A stretch of DNA of 64,000 nt from Polytrichum commune (lineage: Eukaryota; Streptophyta; Polytrichopsida; Polytrichales; Polytrichaceae). The notes below the pieces were generated by a model, which saw only the letters and a program-made list of their open reading frames with translations, did no database searches and was not told the origin of the DNA. Both the position numbers and the translations under genes were made by a program. Within the stretch, counting starts at the first letter, position 1. Each line of letters begins with the position of its first letter. The stretch spans positions 2,296,001-2,360,000 of the forward strand of contig OX485803.1 of the NCBI GenBank assembly GCA_950295325.1, read 5' to 3'. Positions 35,897 to 46,497 of the stretch are shown here, piece after piece.

Positions 35897-36872
35897 TGTC
35901 GCGCACCTCTCCATGAGGAGTGCCCGAAACACCATGGGCACAAGGGGGACCCCGGAGTGACACCCGGGACTTGTGGCGCCGTTGGTGAGAAGGCCCAAGT
36001 GATCCTAGTGTGGATGGGGGCCCCGGGCGTTGGGAACGCCTCCCACCCACGGAGACTAGGAGGCACAAGTGTTAGGCCATGAGCTATGCGTAGCTCATGG
36101 CGTGGTGATTCTAGAATGCTCAAGATCACCTCAATCGGAGGTGTGAGCTAGGAGTTATGGCCATTTGAGTGGGGCGCTGTCCTGGGACAGCGCCCTGGTA
36201 CAGCAGTGCCTGGGAGTGATTCCCTGGACTGCCAAGGATCAAACAGGCATAACTTCCTCAAGACTTGCCCGAATGGGGCAAGTGACCAGTCCATCGGCAT
36301 CTACGTGAAGTGTAGATGAAGATGGAGTGGTCGGTTGTTATGATCAGACATCATACTAGGAAGTTATGATGGTCTGAAGCTGCTGGGGGGTTCTAGGCGC
36401 AGCAGCTAAAGGAAAATGTCCACTTGGCCCCAACTCTTGGTGGAGAGACAAGAGGTTGGTTGACGGTGGGGTAGGGGCCCCGCGTAGAGTCCTAGAGGCT
36501 TATATGGGTGAGGTGGTGTGGCCTCACCCACCCGAGGCCGAACGGCACGGCCTCCATGGGCTTTGGCCCATTGTGAGGCCATAGTTGCCTAGTATGGTTC
36601 GGGTTGTTGTAGTGTTGCTCCGGCAACGCGATGATCAACATAGGATTGGACTTCCATGGATGGAAGTCCACATCGAAGAAATGGGTTACCGATTAAGAGG
36701 GTGAGTCCCAAAATCAAAGTAGGAGGGTTGGTTCCCCTCCTATGATCTATATGGTCCGGGGTAAGAGGAGCTAACCATTAGCATGGCGGTATGCGAAGGG
36801 TTAGCGCTCGTAACCTTTGCTAGAAAGGAAAATTGGCAAGATTGTCAAGGGGGGCTAGCAAGGGTTGCGACA
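35897..36872 (+). repeat. E1p 5' LTR
   Basis: 976 bp, TGTCGC...GCGACA. The central palindrome has one mismatch here (CTGTCCTGGGACAG), shared with the 3' LTR. Confidence 0.95.
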
Positions 36873-36874
36873 CT

Positions 36875-36892
36875 TGGTATCAGAGCAGGGTT
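36875..36892 (+). promoter_or_regulatory. E1p primer-binding site, tRNA-Met type
   Basis: TGGTATCAGAGCAGGGTT begins two bases after the 5' LTR. Confidence 0.95.
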
Positions 36893-37680
36893 CCAATATT
36901 TGAGCTAGCACTTTGAGGGAGACATGGCTGTCAAACCTGAGGGTTATTATGGTGAGCCCGGGGTTTCCAAAAGGTTGTGAGGCTCAAATTGGAACAAAGA
37001 TCATGTGTAAATGGAATTTGACCATACCATTAGTTCTAATGACAATGGTGGGCATGATGGTGGATTCGGTAAGGAAAATGGTGGAGTCCTTTGAAAGGGC
37101 TCCCGCACACCTCAAAAAACATTTGGGGCCTAGAATACCGAATGCACCTAAAACCTTGGAGGGCATTAATGTTGGATTGAACTTCCAATTTCAAATGCTT
37201 GGAAGGTATTGATGTTGGAATGAATTTGGTGGAAATGAGGCGTCCGGGCCTCTTAAGGCGTATATGTGCGCATTTCACACCCAAATGAATTGTACATCTT
37301 AGATGAACGAGCTTTCTAAGAAATGCATCGTTTTAGGTGGGTTTGAAAAGCGGGTGGTGAATACCAAGTTCAAATTTCCAAAGTTTATTGAGGTTGTGGC
37401 GGGGATCATCAAAATTGCCATGAGCATCAAGGCCGATGACCCCATTAAGCAATTTGGCGGTGCATTACAACAATGGACGTTGAGGGGAGATAGGTACCCC
37501 GCCAAATAATACTTGTGCCGCGAACCGAATGTAAGACGATGGCATTGTGGCCAAGGCTAGTAGCCTTAAGCCGAGGCCAAGTCTTTTGTACCTTGAGGCT
37601 CAAATGAATGGAAGAAATGTCTCATGTATTGACAAAGAGGCTACCACTCTTTCATGAGCCCAAAACTCACAAGGGAGTTG
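36893..37680 (+). pseudogene. E1p gag remnant
   Basis: Several short plus frames (36913-37212, 37303-37509) cover this segment with stops and shifts between them. The MNELSKKCIVLGGF-type segment recurs in other copies. No zinc knuckle was seen. The 56-bp repeat array found in E2, E3 and E6b is almost entirely missing here. Confidence 0.5.
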
Positions 37681-37684
37681 GGGC

Positions 37685-38074
37685 TTGCCAATTGATAGAG
37701 CGGGCAAGCCCACCAAGGTGCGGTTTGGAAAGGGCGAACCGCATGAGACAAAGGAGGTCGCGATGCATGTAACCTTTCAATGTGGGACATTGGATTTTTG
37801 TCAAAATTTCACACCTTGTGAAATAGATGAAATGCATGTCATTGTGAAGGCCGCCTTCTTTGAAACTCACATGATAGATGTGAGGTGCAAGCCGGTGTGC
37901 TTGCGGTGCATTATGATGTGTCATAATGGCAAAGAATTGAAGTTCAAATTGACAAGAACTCCTATGGTAGGAGGACCCGAGTCGAATTTGGTCTTAATAG
38001 ACCAAATGAAAAATAGAAAACATAATGGTTGTGGTTCAATTGGAGCAACTCCAAGGAACGTATGGGGAGGCTAG
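37685..38074 (+). pseudogene. E1p protease C-terminal remnant
   Basis: 129-residue frame with CGTLDFCQNFTPCEIDEMHV and FFETHMIDVR, followed by a hydrophilic linker. It matches its counterparts in E2, E4, E6a and E6b. The catalytic aspartate motif is absent. Confidence 0.6.
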
Positions 38075-38400
38075 GAAAGATGGGCCTCCCCCAAACCACA
38101 TTGGTTGGATGTTGGTGAGATACAAGGATGTATTCACCAATGTGTTGCTCAAAAAGTTACCGCCAAGGAGTGAAAAAGAACTTTGTTCAACGAGAGATTG
38201 AGTTCTTGAGGTATGTGGTGACAAAGGAAGTTGGTGGACGAACATGAAGAATGTGAAGGCAATCCAAAAGGAGAATTGGCCCTTCATTCAAAAAGGGCTT
38301 AGGTCATTTGTTGGCCTAGCCAACAACTACCACCACTTCATTCGAGAGTTTTTGAAGGTTGCTAGGACCTTATTCAACTTATTGAGGGAAATGGCTATCC
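38075..38400 (+). pseudogene. E1p reverse-transcriptase stub
   Basis: Carries KDVFTNVL and KLPPRSE near 38120-38175, then directly a TREIEF..RYVVTKE-like segment, and LRSFVGLANNYHHFI near 38300-38345. The core with YxDD, normally about 160 residues, is missing between them. Confidence 0.8.
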
Positions 38401-39640
38401 CAAGAGTGGGATGAGCCTTGTCACCAAGCCTTTGGGGAGCTCAAGAGCAAGTTCTCTTCACAAGATGTGGTTAACTTTCCGGGTTTTCATAAGCATTTTG
38501 AGGTGCACATGGAGGCGAAGGATTTTACCATTGGTGGATGTTGATCCAAGATGGATGACCATTGCTTGTGGGAGCATTAAGTTCCATGGTTGTCGAACCT
38601 TGTCCGGCTTGTGCAAGAAATGGTTATCCCAAGAGTGGGATGAGCCTTGCCACAAAGCCTTTGGGGAGCTTAAGACCAAGTTCTTTTCGCCGCCCGTGCT
38701 CAAGTTCGCGTAGCTTCACTATCCTTTTGAGGTGCATATGGGGGCGAGTGACTTTACCATTGGCGGATGTTGAGGCAAAATGGATGGCCATTGCATATAA
38801 GAGCATGAAGCTCGATGGTTGTCCGACCTTGTCCAACTTGTGCAAGAAATGGCTATCCCAAGAGTGGGATGAGCCTTGCCACCAAGTCTTTGAGGAGCTT
38901 AAGAGCAAGTTCTCTTCGCCGCCCGTGCTCAAGTTCGCAGAGTTTGACAAACCTTTTGAGGTGCATACGGGGGCGAGTAACTTTACCATTGGCGGATGTG
39001 ATCCAAGATGGATGCCCATTGCATATGGGAGCATTAAGCTTAATGGTTGTCGAACCTTGTGTGACTTGTGAAAGAAAGGGCTATCCCAAGAATGGGATGA
39101 GCCTTGTCACCAAGTCTTTGGGGAGCTTAAGAGCAAGTTCTCTTCGCCGCCCGTGCTCAAGTTCGTGGAGTTTGACAAACCTTTTGAGGTGCATACGGGG
39201 GCGAGTGACTTACCATTGGCGGATGTTGAGGCAAGATGGAAGGCCATTGCATATGAGAGCATGAAGCTCGATGGTTGTCCCACCTTGTGCGACTTGTGGA
39301 AGAAATGGCTATCCTAAGAGTGGGATGATGTTTGTCACGAGTCTTTGGGGAGCTTAAGACCAAGTTCTCTTCGCCGCCCGTGCTCAAGTTCGCGGAGCTT
39401 GACAAACCTTTTGAGGTACATACGGGGGTGAGTGACTTTGCCAATGGTGGATTATGTGTAAGATGGATGGCCATTGCATATGGGAGCACGAAGCTCGATG
39501 GTTGTCAAAGAAGACAACCAACTCATGACAAAGAACTTCTTTGCCATAGCGCTTTGCTTGAAGATGTGGCGACACTATTTGGGGTCGCACAAAGCAAAGG
39601 TCTACATGGACAATGTGTCCTAAAAGAATTTTGACATACA
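38390..39640 (+). pseudogene. E1p RNase H region with five tandem 229-bp units
   Basis: The marker GGCTATCCCAAGAGTGGGAT recurs near 38393, 38622, 38851, 39079 and 39307, giving a period of 228-229 bp. Each unit encodes an EPCHQ-F-ELK..SSPPVLKF...FEVHTGAS segment, the start of RNase H including the first catalytic region. Only the last unit continues through THDKELLCHSALLEDVAT. Two plus frames alternate because the period is not a multiple of three. Confidence 0.85.
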
Positions 39641-39896
39641 AGTGCAAGTGAGCGCCAAGTCACTGCGGTGGCATGATAGTTTGGCGCTTATGAAGGTGGA
39701 TTTGATCCACAAACCGGACCGTGGAAATGTGGTGCCGGATGCGCGAAGTAGACCGGAAGAGTTCCAAGCAATGAGAACCATCCAAACCTTGTGGCTAATG
39801 TGTGCCGGCGAAGGAAACTTGTGATGCAAGATACGGGAGGGGTAAATTCACTACCCCGAGGCACAAAAACTTTTAGGTGAGCTTCACAAGAGCAAG

Positions 39897-40883
39897 ATGC
39901 TCAAAGAGGTTAAGTTGGTGGACGGATTGTTCAAGTGCAAGCAAAGTTGGGTGTATGTGCCACAAGGCAAGTTGAGGCTATCGGTTTTGAAGAAGGAATA
40001 TGATAGTCACATTGCCGGCCAAAGAGAAGAAAGAAAAAACCGCCATAGAATGGTGTCTTGGAGGTACCATTGGCGGTGCATAAAGGAGGATATAGCCCAC
40101 TTTGTGAAGGCTTGGATGAAGTGCCAAGTGAACCGAGCCTCTAACCAAAACCAAGGTGGTTTCTTGCAACCGTTGCCTATCCCGTTGGCGCCATGGCATG
40201 GTATGTGCATGGACTTGATCACAAGTTTGCCGGAGTCACATGGGTATGATGCCATTTTGTTGATGGTAGAGCGGTTTGCCAAGTGGGCACACATGGTGCC
40301 GATTGTGGGAACCGCCACCGCGTTGGAGACCGCATAGCCTTTTCTCAAAGGATGGTTGAGGCACCACGGGTTGCCAAGAGTGATTGTGTGGGATCAAGAT
40401 CAAAAGTTCACAAGTGCATTTTCAATGCATTTCTCTAAGGAGGTCGGAATGAAACTAAGGTTTAGCACGACCTTGCATTCCCAAATGAATGGGAAATCGG
40501 AGCGTGTGAATGGAGTCTTGAAGCAATACTTGAGGAACTTGGTGGGGGCGGACCAAGGAGATTGGGCGGACTATGTGGGTCGAGCGGAGTGTAATTGCAA
40601 TGTAGCCACGCACTTGGCTACCAAAGGGTGGTCTTTGGTGGTGGCTTATGGAGTGGATGTGCTCCAACCTATTAACCTAGCTCTCGAGGGGGCACATTTA
40701 ACACTAGAGTTCAACCTAGATGGTGAGGACATGGCCAAGGATGGTAAACAAGTCTTGGAGATGACCAAGTTGTTGGTGGAGAAAGTCCGAAGGTGCTACG
40801 GAGTGCAAGTCAATGCCGGAAGACGCGAAGTGGAGTATGAGGTGGGCCAAAAGGTGTTGTTGAATGTGAACAACTTCACTTAG
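39897..40883 (+). pseudogene. E1p integrase with in-frame TAG
   Basis: Residues before the stop include the zinc-binding-like region (HRMVSWRYHWRCIKEDIAH) and the first catalytic Asp (CMDLITSLPESHGYDAI). TAG lies at 40335-40337. The second part has VIVWDQDQKFTS and KSERVNGVLKQYLR, completing the DDE set, and ends at another TAG at about 40880. Both halves are otherwise open, so a single readthrough would restore most of the domain. Confidence 0.85.
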
Positions 40884-41094
40884 CCGGAAGGCCTCACTCC
40901 AAAGTTCATGTCCAAAATTGGAGCTCCGTTTCCATTGTGGAACAAGTGGTCAAGGACATATATAAGTTGGAATTACCGCCGGAGATCAAAGTGCATCCGA
41001 CATTTCATGTCTCATTACGAAAGTCATTTTAGGACGACACCTTGTGGCCCGATCACAAGCAAGTGATTAGGCCATGTCTCGACCTTGTGGAGGT

Positions 41095-41312
41095 CATTTG
41101 GAACATGAGGTAAGAGGGCATCCTCAAGTGTAGGAAGCCCAAGTGAAAAGGAAAGAAAAAGTACAAAGGAGTACTTGGTGAAATGGTGAGGATACCATGA
41201 GAAAGAAACCGCTTTGGTGGCGGCAAGAGACATGGTGAACACCAATGAATTGGTGAAGCACTTTGATGAAACTAAGGCTAGACATTCCAATAAAAAGAAG
41301 CGTAGGCATTGA
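41095..41312 (+). pseudogene. E1p chromodomain remnant
   Basis: After WPDHKQVIR..LV and two stops, the segment KYKEYLVKW, then GYHEKET and AARDMVNTNELVKHF, identifies a gypsy chromodomain. It establishes the family as a chromovirus. Interrupting stops make it a remnant. Confidence 0.75.
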
Positions 41313-42123
41313 TGAGGACATCAATCTCCTTTAGTGGGGGAGAGACTCTAGTAGCAAACATAGCTTCGAGGTTAATTGCTCCACAACATGAACTTGTTCT
41401 TTGGCTGAGGGAATAAAGTCCAAACTTTAGTGGTGCAAAGAGGAAAGTATGAGATGAGGTCCTAGTCTTGTACTTGTGCTTGGTTAATGGAAGAGGGGGA
41501 ATAGATATGCCAAACTAGGTTGGGTAAGCCGAGTAATTGGGGCCATGGCTTGGAGGGGCCTTGGATAAAACCAAGAAACTTCTTAGTTGTGGGCTTGTCC
41601 GGGCGGGGACAAGGTGATGGCGCGTGCTCATAAAAGTGCTACCCGCGAGCTAACGAAAGTTGGCGCATGGGAGTCATGAACCCATGTCTCGAAAGAGCAA
41701 AGTGGGAACCGAGTCGGGCGGGACTTGGCATCACCCCCGTGCGATCGAGGCGTGGCTTAACAATGGAAAGCCATCTCGGAGTTGCAACCGAGACAACTTA
41801 GTGGAAGCGTTGAGGTCTCGCCTAGATGTGTCATGTTAGGCTAGTGGAGCCTAACAGGGGAGACCCAAAGGAGGGGCAACCCAAGTGAGTCCCAAAGTAG
41901 GTGGGTCTAGTGTAGGTTAGGTCCTTGGATGAGAAATCCAAGGTCGCTAACGGACCACCTAGGAACGACACCTTTGGGACTGTGCCAAATTTGAAGATGC
42001 ATTGTGGGGGTCGCGCCCTAAGGTAAACACAATGCCGCACCATAGAGGATGGCAACTTGAGAATTGGTGTGCCGACTACGAGTATAGTCGATGAGGGCAT
42101 CGACTCCGTTTGGTGGGGGTGAG
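41313..42123 (+). other. E1p non-coding block and polypurine tract
   Basis: It begins with a purine tract TTAGTGGGGGAGAGAC (41331-41346) and ends with the functional tract TTTGGTGGGGGTGAG next to the 3' LTR. Each tract is preceded by a hairpin (ATTGATG/CATCAAT and AGTCGATG/CATCGACT). No conserved frame lies between. Confidence 0.7.
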
Positions 42124-43099
42124 TGTCGCGCACCTCTCCATGAGGAGTGCCCGAAACACCATGGGCACAAGGGGGACCCCGGAGTGACACCCGGGACTTG
42201 TGGCGCCGTTGGTGAGAAGGCCCAAGTGATCCTAGTGTGGATGGGGGCCCCGGGCGTTGGGAACGCCTCCCACCCACGGAGACTAGGAGGCACAAGTGTT
42301 AGGCCATGAGCTATGCGTAGCTCATGGCGTGGTGATTCTAGAATGCTCAAGATCACCTCAATCGGAGGTGTGAGCTAGGAGTTATGGCCATTTGAGTGGG
42401 GCGCTGTCCTGGGACAGCGCCCTGGTACAGCAGTGCCTGGGAGTGATTCCCTGGACTGCCAAGGATCAAACAGGCATAACTTCCTCAAGACTTGCCCGAA
42501 TGGGGCAAGTGACCAGTCCATCGGCATCTACGTGAAGTGTAGATGAAGATGGAGTGGTCGGTTGTTATGATCAGACATCATACTAGGAAGTTATGATGGT
42601 CTGAAGCTGCTGGGGGGTTCTAGGCGCAGCAGCTAAAGGAAAATGTCCACTTGGCCCCAACTCTTGGTGGAGAGACAAGAGGTTGGTTGACGGTGGGGTA
42701 GGGGCCCCGCGTAGAGTCCTAGAGGCTTATATGGGTGAGGTGGTGTGGCCTCACCCACCCGAGGCCGAACGGCACGGCCTCCATGGGCTTTGGCCCATTG
42801 TGAGGCCATAGTTGCCTAGTATGGTTCGGGTTGTTGTAGTGTTGCTCCGGCAACGCGATGATCAACATAGGATTGGACTTCCATGGATGGAAGTCCACAT
42901 CGAAGAAATGGGTTACCGATTAAGAGGGTGAGTCCCAAAATCAAAGTAGGAGGGTTGGTTCCCCTCCTATGATCTATATGGTCCGGGGTAAGAGGAGCTA
43001 ACCATTAGCATGGCGGTATGCGAAGGGTTAGCGCTCGTAACCTTTGCTAGAAAGGAAAATTGGCAAGATTGTCAAGGGGGGCTAGCAAGGGTTGCGACA
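42124..43099 (+). repeat. E1p 3' LTR
   Basis: 976 bp, matching the 5' LTR of the same element in all parts compared. Confidence 0.95.
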
Positions 43100-43223
43100 G
43101 TCCGGGGTAGGAGGAGCTAATCATTAGCATGGCGGAATGCGAATGGTTAGCACTCGTAACCTTTGCTAGAATTGAAAATTGGCAAGATTGTCAAGGGGGG
43201 CTAGCAAGGGTTGCGACACCCGT

Positions 43224-43432
43224 CCCCCCCCCCTCTCCCGTCCGCCCCCCCGTCCGCTCCCCCCCCGTCCGCTCCCCCCCCGTCCGCTCCCCCCCCGTCC
43301 GTCCGCTCCCTTGTCCGCTCCCCCGTCCGGTCCCCCCCCCCCTCCGTCCGCCCCCCCGTCCGGTCCCCCCCCCCTCCGTCCGCTCCCCGTCCGCTCCCCC
43401 CCCCCCTTCCGTCCGCTCCCCCGTCCGATTCG
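43224..43432. repeat. C-rich CCGTCCGCTCCC array, right part
   Basis: Continues the array of 34835-35085, with about ten CCGTCCGCTCC or CCGTCCG words separated by C runs. It ends immediately upstream of the TATA box of the hAT gene. Confidence 0.9.
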
Positions 43433-43437
43433 AATAC

Positions 43438-43444
43438 TATAAAT
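43438..43444 (+). promoter_or_regulatory. TATA box of the hAT transposase gene
   Basis: TATAAAT lies just after the C-rich array and about 230 bp before the ATG at 43675. A T-rich stretch ending TTTGTAG at 43660 resembles a 3' splice site, so a short leader intron is possible. The donor was not identified. Confidence 0.55.
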
Positions 43445-43674
43445 TGAGGGTTCAAGGTGCCATTTTTGCCTCCACTGACATAGTGTGTCTCAAGTCTTTT
43501 GATTCTCCTTTGAGGAGTGAGGATTGAATGCGTGAGACCCGAATGCAGAGGATACTTTGTCCAATCTAGTGACTATGAATTAGGGTTGCCCTTGTGGCAC
43601 TCTTGAACAGGACCTAGTTTGCGATCAAAGTTACTTGCTCTCACTTGTTTGTATTTGTAGGTTTTGTTGAAGTC

Positions 43675-46497
43675 ATGCCACGCCCAAATGATGCATGGGA
43701 TCATTGGTACGAGGATAAGGGGATGGTTCCCGGTAAATCACAAAGGCAGGTTAAATGTAGGTTTTGCCCGTTTGTCATATCTTACCGAGGAAATAGAATG
43801 TTGGCCCACCTTGGTTATAGACCTCATGTAGGGGGTGCTTGTGATGTTTCCACATGTAGGATGGTACCCCCCCATATTAGGGTCTTGTTTGAACATTGCG
43901 GAGGCATTGTGCCCTTACATGTAGGCATTGTAAATGAGGACTCTCCGGTGCCAGATATTGTACCTCTGGAGCCTATTATAGCGGACTCCGTAATTAGTGA
44001 AACAGAGCCTTTGCTTATGTCCCAATCCACTCAACATTCTGATGTTGTGATATATGGCACACCTCCTCGTGAACTACGTCAACTCAACATAACGGAGGGG
44101 TTCAATGTGTCAACAAAACAACTCCTTGATAGAGCATGGGCAACGGCTTTTTATGAAGCTAACATTCCTTTCAGCATTGTGAGACATCCTGCATTTGTTC
44201 ATGCTGTGCGTGAAACTGCCCGTCATCGAATGCCAGCCTACACACCACCATCGTACAATGCCATCCGTACGAAGTTGTTAACTGATAAAAAGGTTGACCT
44301 AGATAGGCAAGTGAAGGAGAAGATGGGGAATTCCGTTGAAAAATACGGTGTTACAATATGTTGTGATGGATGGGACAACGTGCAAAACCGACCTCTCCTA
44401 AACGTTCTCCAATGCGGCACAAAGGGAGACGTTTTCTTGGGTACCATTGATACCACGGGAAATCACAAGGATCATGTATACGTTGCTGCTCAAATTCAAC
44501 CATTTGTGGAAAAGGTTGGTCGACATAATGTGGTCCAGATTTGCACCGACAATGCCCCAGTTATGGCCTCCGCTGCTCGCGACTTGATTCAAGCAAATCC
44601 CGATCTATATTTTCAAGGATGTGTTGCGCATTGCCTAGATCTCCTCTTAGAAGATTGGGGGAAGGAGGAATGGGTGAAAAAGTTGGTAAAAAAGGCGCGC
44701 CATATTTGTGTTTTTATCAAAAACCATCATGCTTCTCAAGCTATATTCCGGAGGTTGTCACCAAATCTCTCACTCCGCCTACCTGTAGAGACCCGTTTTG
44801 CAACGAACTTCATCATGATAGATCGTCTTCTTCAAGTACGCAATGCTTTGGAAAGAATGGTGGTTGATGAGGATTGGCCTACTCTAATGCGTGATATGAG
44901 GAGGAGATCTCGCACCTCTTACATGAAGGGCTCTGCTGTGCGAAGCTTTATACGTTCTGATGGATTCTGGAACACGTGCGAAAATTTCTTGTATATGGTG
45001 ATCCCGGTTGTTAAAGCTCTTCGTGTATTTGATGGCAAGGCGCCTGCAATGGGAATGGCTTGGAGGGTCATGCATGATTTACAAACCCATATTCGTGGAT
45101 TCAGTAAACCTCCATTTCGCTTAAGCCCTGAGCTTGCTGCAAATGCTATGCTAACGTTTCAAAATAGATGGAGGTTGATGTTGAATGATCTACATTGGGC
45201 TGGAGCGATGTTAAATCCGCTTCTACGTGGTTGGGCCCCACTCCATGAGGATGAGAATTCGAGGACAATCCTAAATCGAGTTCTTCGCAGGCTTGCTCAA
45301 GATGAGGACACTTATGTCCAAATCCTCCACCAGTACCAAGATTTCCTTGAAAATCGAGGGCCTTTTGCTGATTCTACTGACCCGAGCGTGCATGCCGCAC
45401 CTCTCCATGAATGGTGGGATGCAATGGGAGGTGGAGCTAAAGCCCTCCAAACAATAGCAAGACGTATCCTTGCACAAGTATGTTCCGCATCCGCATGTGA
45501 ACGCAATCGGAGCATGTACTCATATGTTCACAACAAGAGTCGCAATCGCTTGAAGCATAGTCGTGCCGAGGACCTCGTCTACATATATACCAATAGTAGG
45601 CTCATTCGACATCGGAGGGGCCCAAGACCTGCGCAATGGTACGAATTGAATGAGGTCCATTCTGACGATGACCTTGACAAAGAAGATGACAACGAAGATG
45701 ACGTGGATCCAAATGATAGGGCCGGAAATGATGATGACAACAATGTTGATGACATCGACTTTGATTTGGATGACCTCGATTCCGAGAATCATGATTCAGA
45801 AGATGAGGATGGCAATGGTAGTGATGGAAACCTTGGGGTGTTTGATTTTGATGAACCGGATGTCCCCCAACATAACGACGGAATGCATGACGATCATGAG
45901 GGGTCTATTGGAGGACCGCCTTTTGAAACTCTCCACACTGGACAAGGGTTTCGCCCTGCCCATAATGTTGCTATGGGGGCAAGTGAGAATGTAGGAATTG
46001 AAGTAGATTCCTTGCAACCTCGGAGCGATTCTCTTTCTTTTGGTGAAGGTGACAATGTACTACCCGCAAATGAGCCAACGCACGTTCAACAGGATCCACT
46101 TCCAGCCCGAGTACATTCTGAATCCATGGACGCCTCCCTCATATCCAACCATCGTATAGAAGATCAAACGCCCAATGTTCCTGAAATACCTACAACTCGA
46201 TTCCGTGCTCTTCAAAGAACTGCATCAACCTCTACGGTGCAAGTGCATGCACAAGGTCAACGTCGTCCTCTCACTCGAAGTATTGCCAATACTTCTAGAT
46301 TGGGTGTTTCACGTGCAACTGCGGTGGGTGCTACTTTGGTTGCTATACACAATGTTTCAAGAAATGTTACTACAGAGGCGCCACGTCGTCAATCTGTTCG
46401 TCGACATGTTGAGAACATACCAATTGCAATTCCATCCGCATCAGTTTCACTTCCACACAGTCAATCCAATGGAACATGTGGCCTTGGAGTTGGAGGC
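43675..46497 (+). pseudogene. hAT-superfamily transposase, 5' part (941 codons) cut by a chromovirus
   Basis: ATG at 43675 is the first ATG in the frame (the frame is open a little further upstream). Domains: BED-type zinc finger (C28, C31, H45 and C56 or C61). A DUF659-like region follows from about residue 150, with CCDGWD (D231) and QICTDNAP (D292) as the two likely catalytic aspartates and a GCVAHCLDLLLED motif. The C-terminal hAT dimerisation region has ACERNRSMYS, with E609 as the likely third catalytic residue. Then come RNRL and AEDLVYIYTNSRLI, and an Asp/Glu-rich tail from about 660 to 720. The ORF has no stop or shift until the LTR at 46498, after which it continues in frame at 58653. 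R612 replaces the Trp usual in the ERNWS motif. hAT transposases cut and paste DNA in the nucleus. Neighbour: the convergent RING-like gene. Confidence 0.93.

Larger units (their letters stand above)
35897..43099 (+). mobile_element. chromovirus E1p, complete 7.2-kb plus-strand copy
   Basis: LTRs at 35897-36872 and 42124-43099, 976 bp each. I found no difference in the parts compared, including shared private variants such as GAGAAGGCC and GTGGATGGGGG. Target duplication gtccg (35892-35896 and 43100-43104) within another LTR of its own family. Internal order: primer site 36875, gag remnant, protease remnant, RT stub, RNase H with five tandem units, integrase with TAG, chromodomain, non-coding block, polypurine tract 42110-42123. 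Probably the youngest insertion in the window. Confidence 0.95.
35086..43218 (+). mobile_element. solo LTR interrupted by a complete chromovirus
   Basis: Outer solo LTR parts are 35086-35896 and 43105-43218. It is flanked by cccgt (35081-35085 and 43219-43223). A deletion of about 50 bp near 35458 removed two of the LTR hairpins. The inner element occupies 35897-43099. Confidence 0.95.

Noticed and set aside
36875-36892. tRNA gene suggested by the tRNA-Met complementary sequence
   Set aside because: Only the 3' end complement is present, right next to the LTR. It is a primer-binding site.
37685-41312. Endogenous plant pararetrovirus
   Set aside because: LTRs, target duplications, DDE integrase and chromodomain identify an LTR retrotransposon. 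No movement or coat protein domain was seen.
35878-43099. Large segmental duplication of 35897-36872 and 42124-43099
   Set aside because: These are the paired LTRs of one element.
43645-43674. Upstream extension of the hAT protein from a non-ATG codon at 43645
   Set aside because: The first ATG is at 43675 and the segment before it looks like a 3' splice site. The extension is not supported.
44541-44867. Alternative-frame ORFs inside the hAT gene
   Set aside because: Shadows of the transposase frame, which carries all recognisable motifs.
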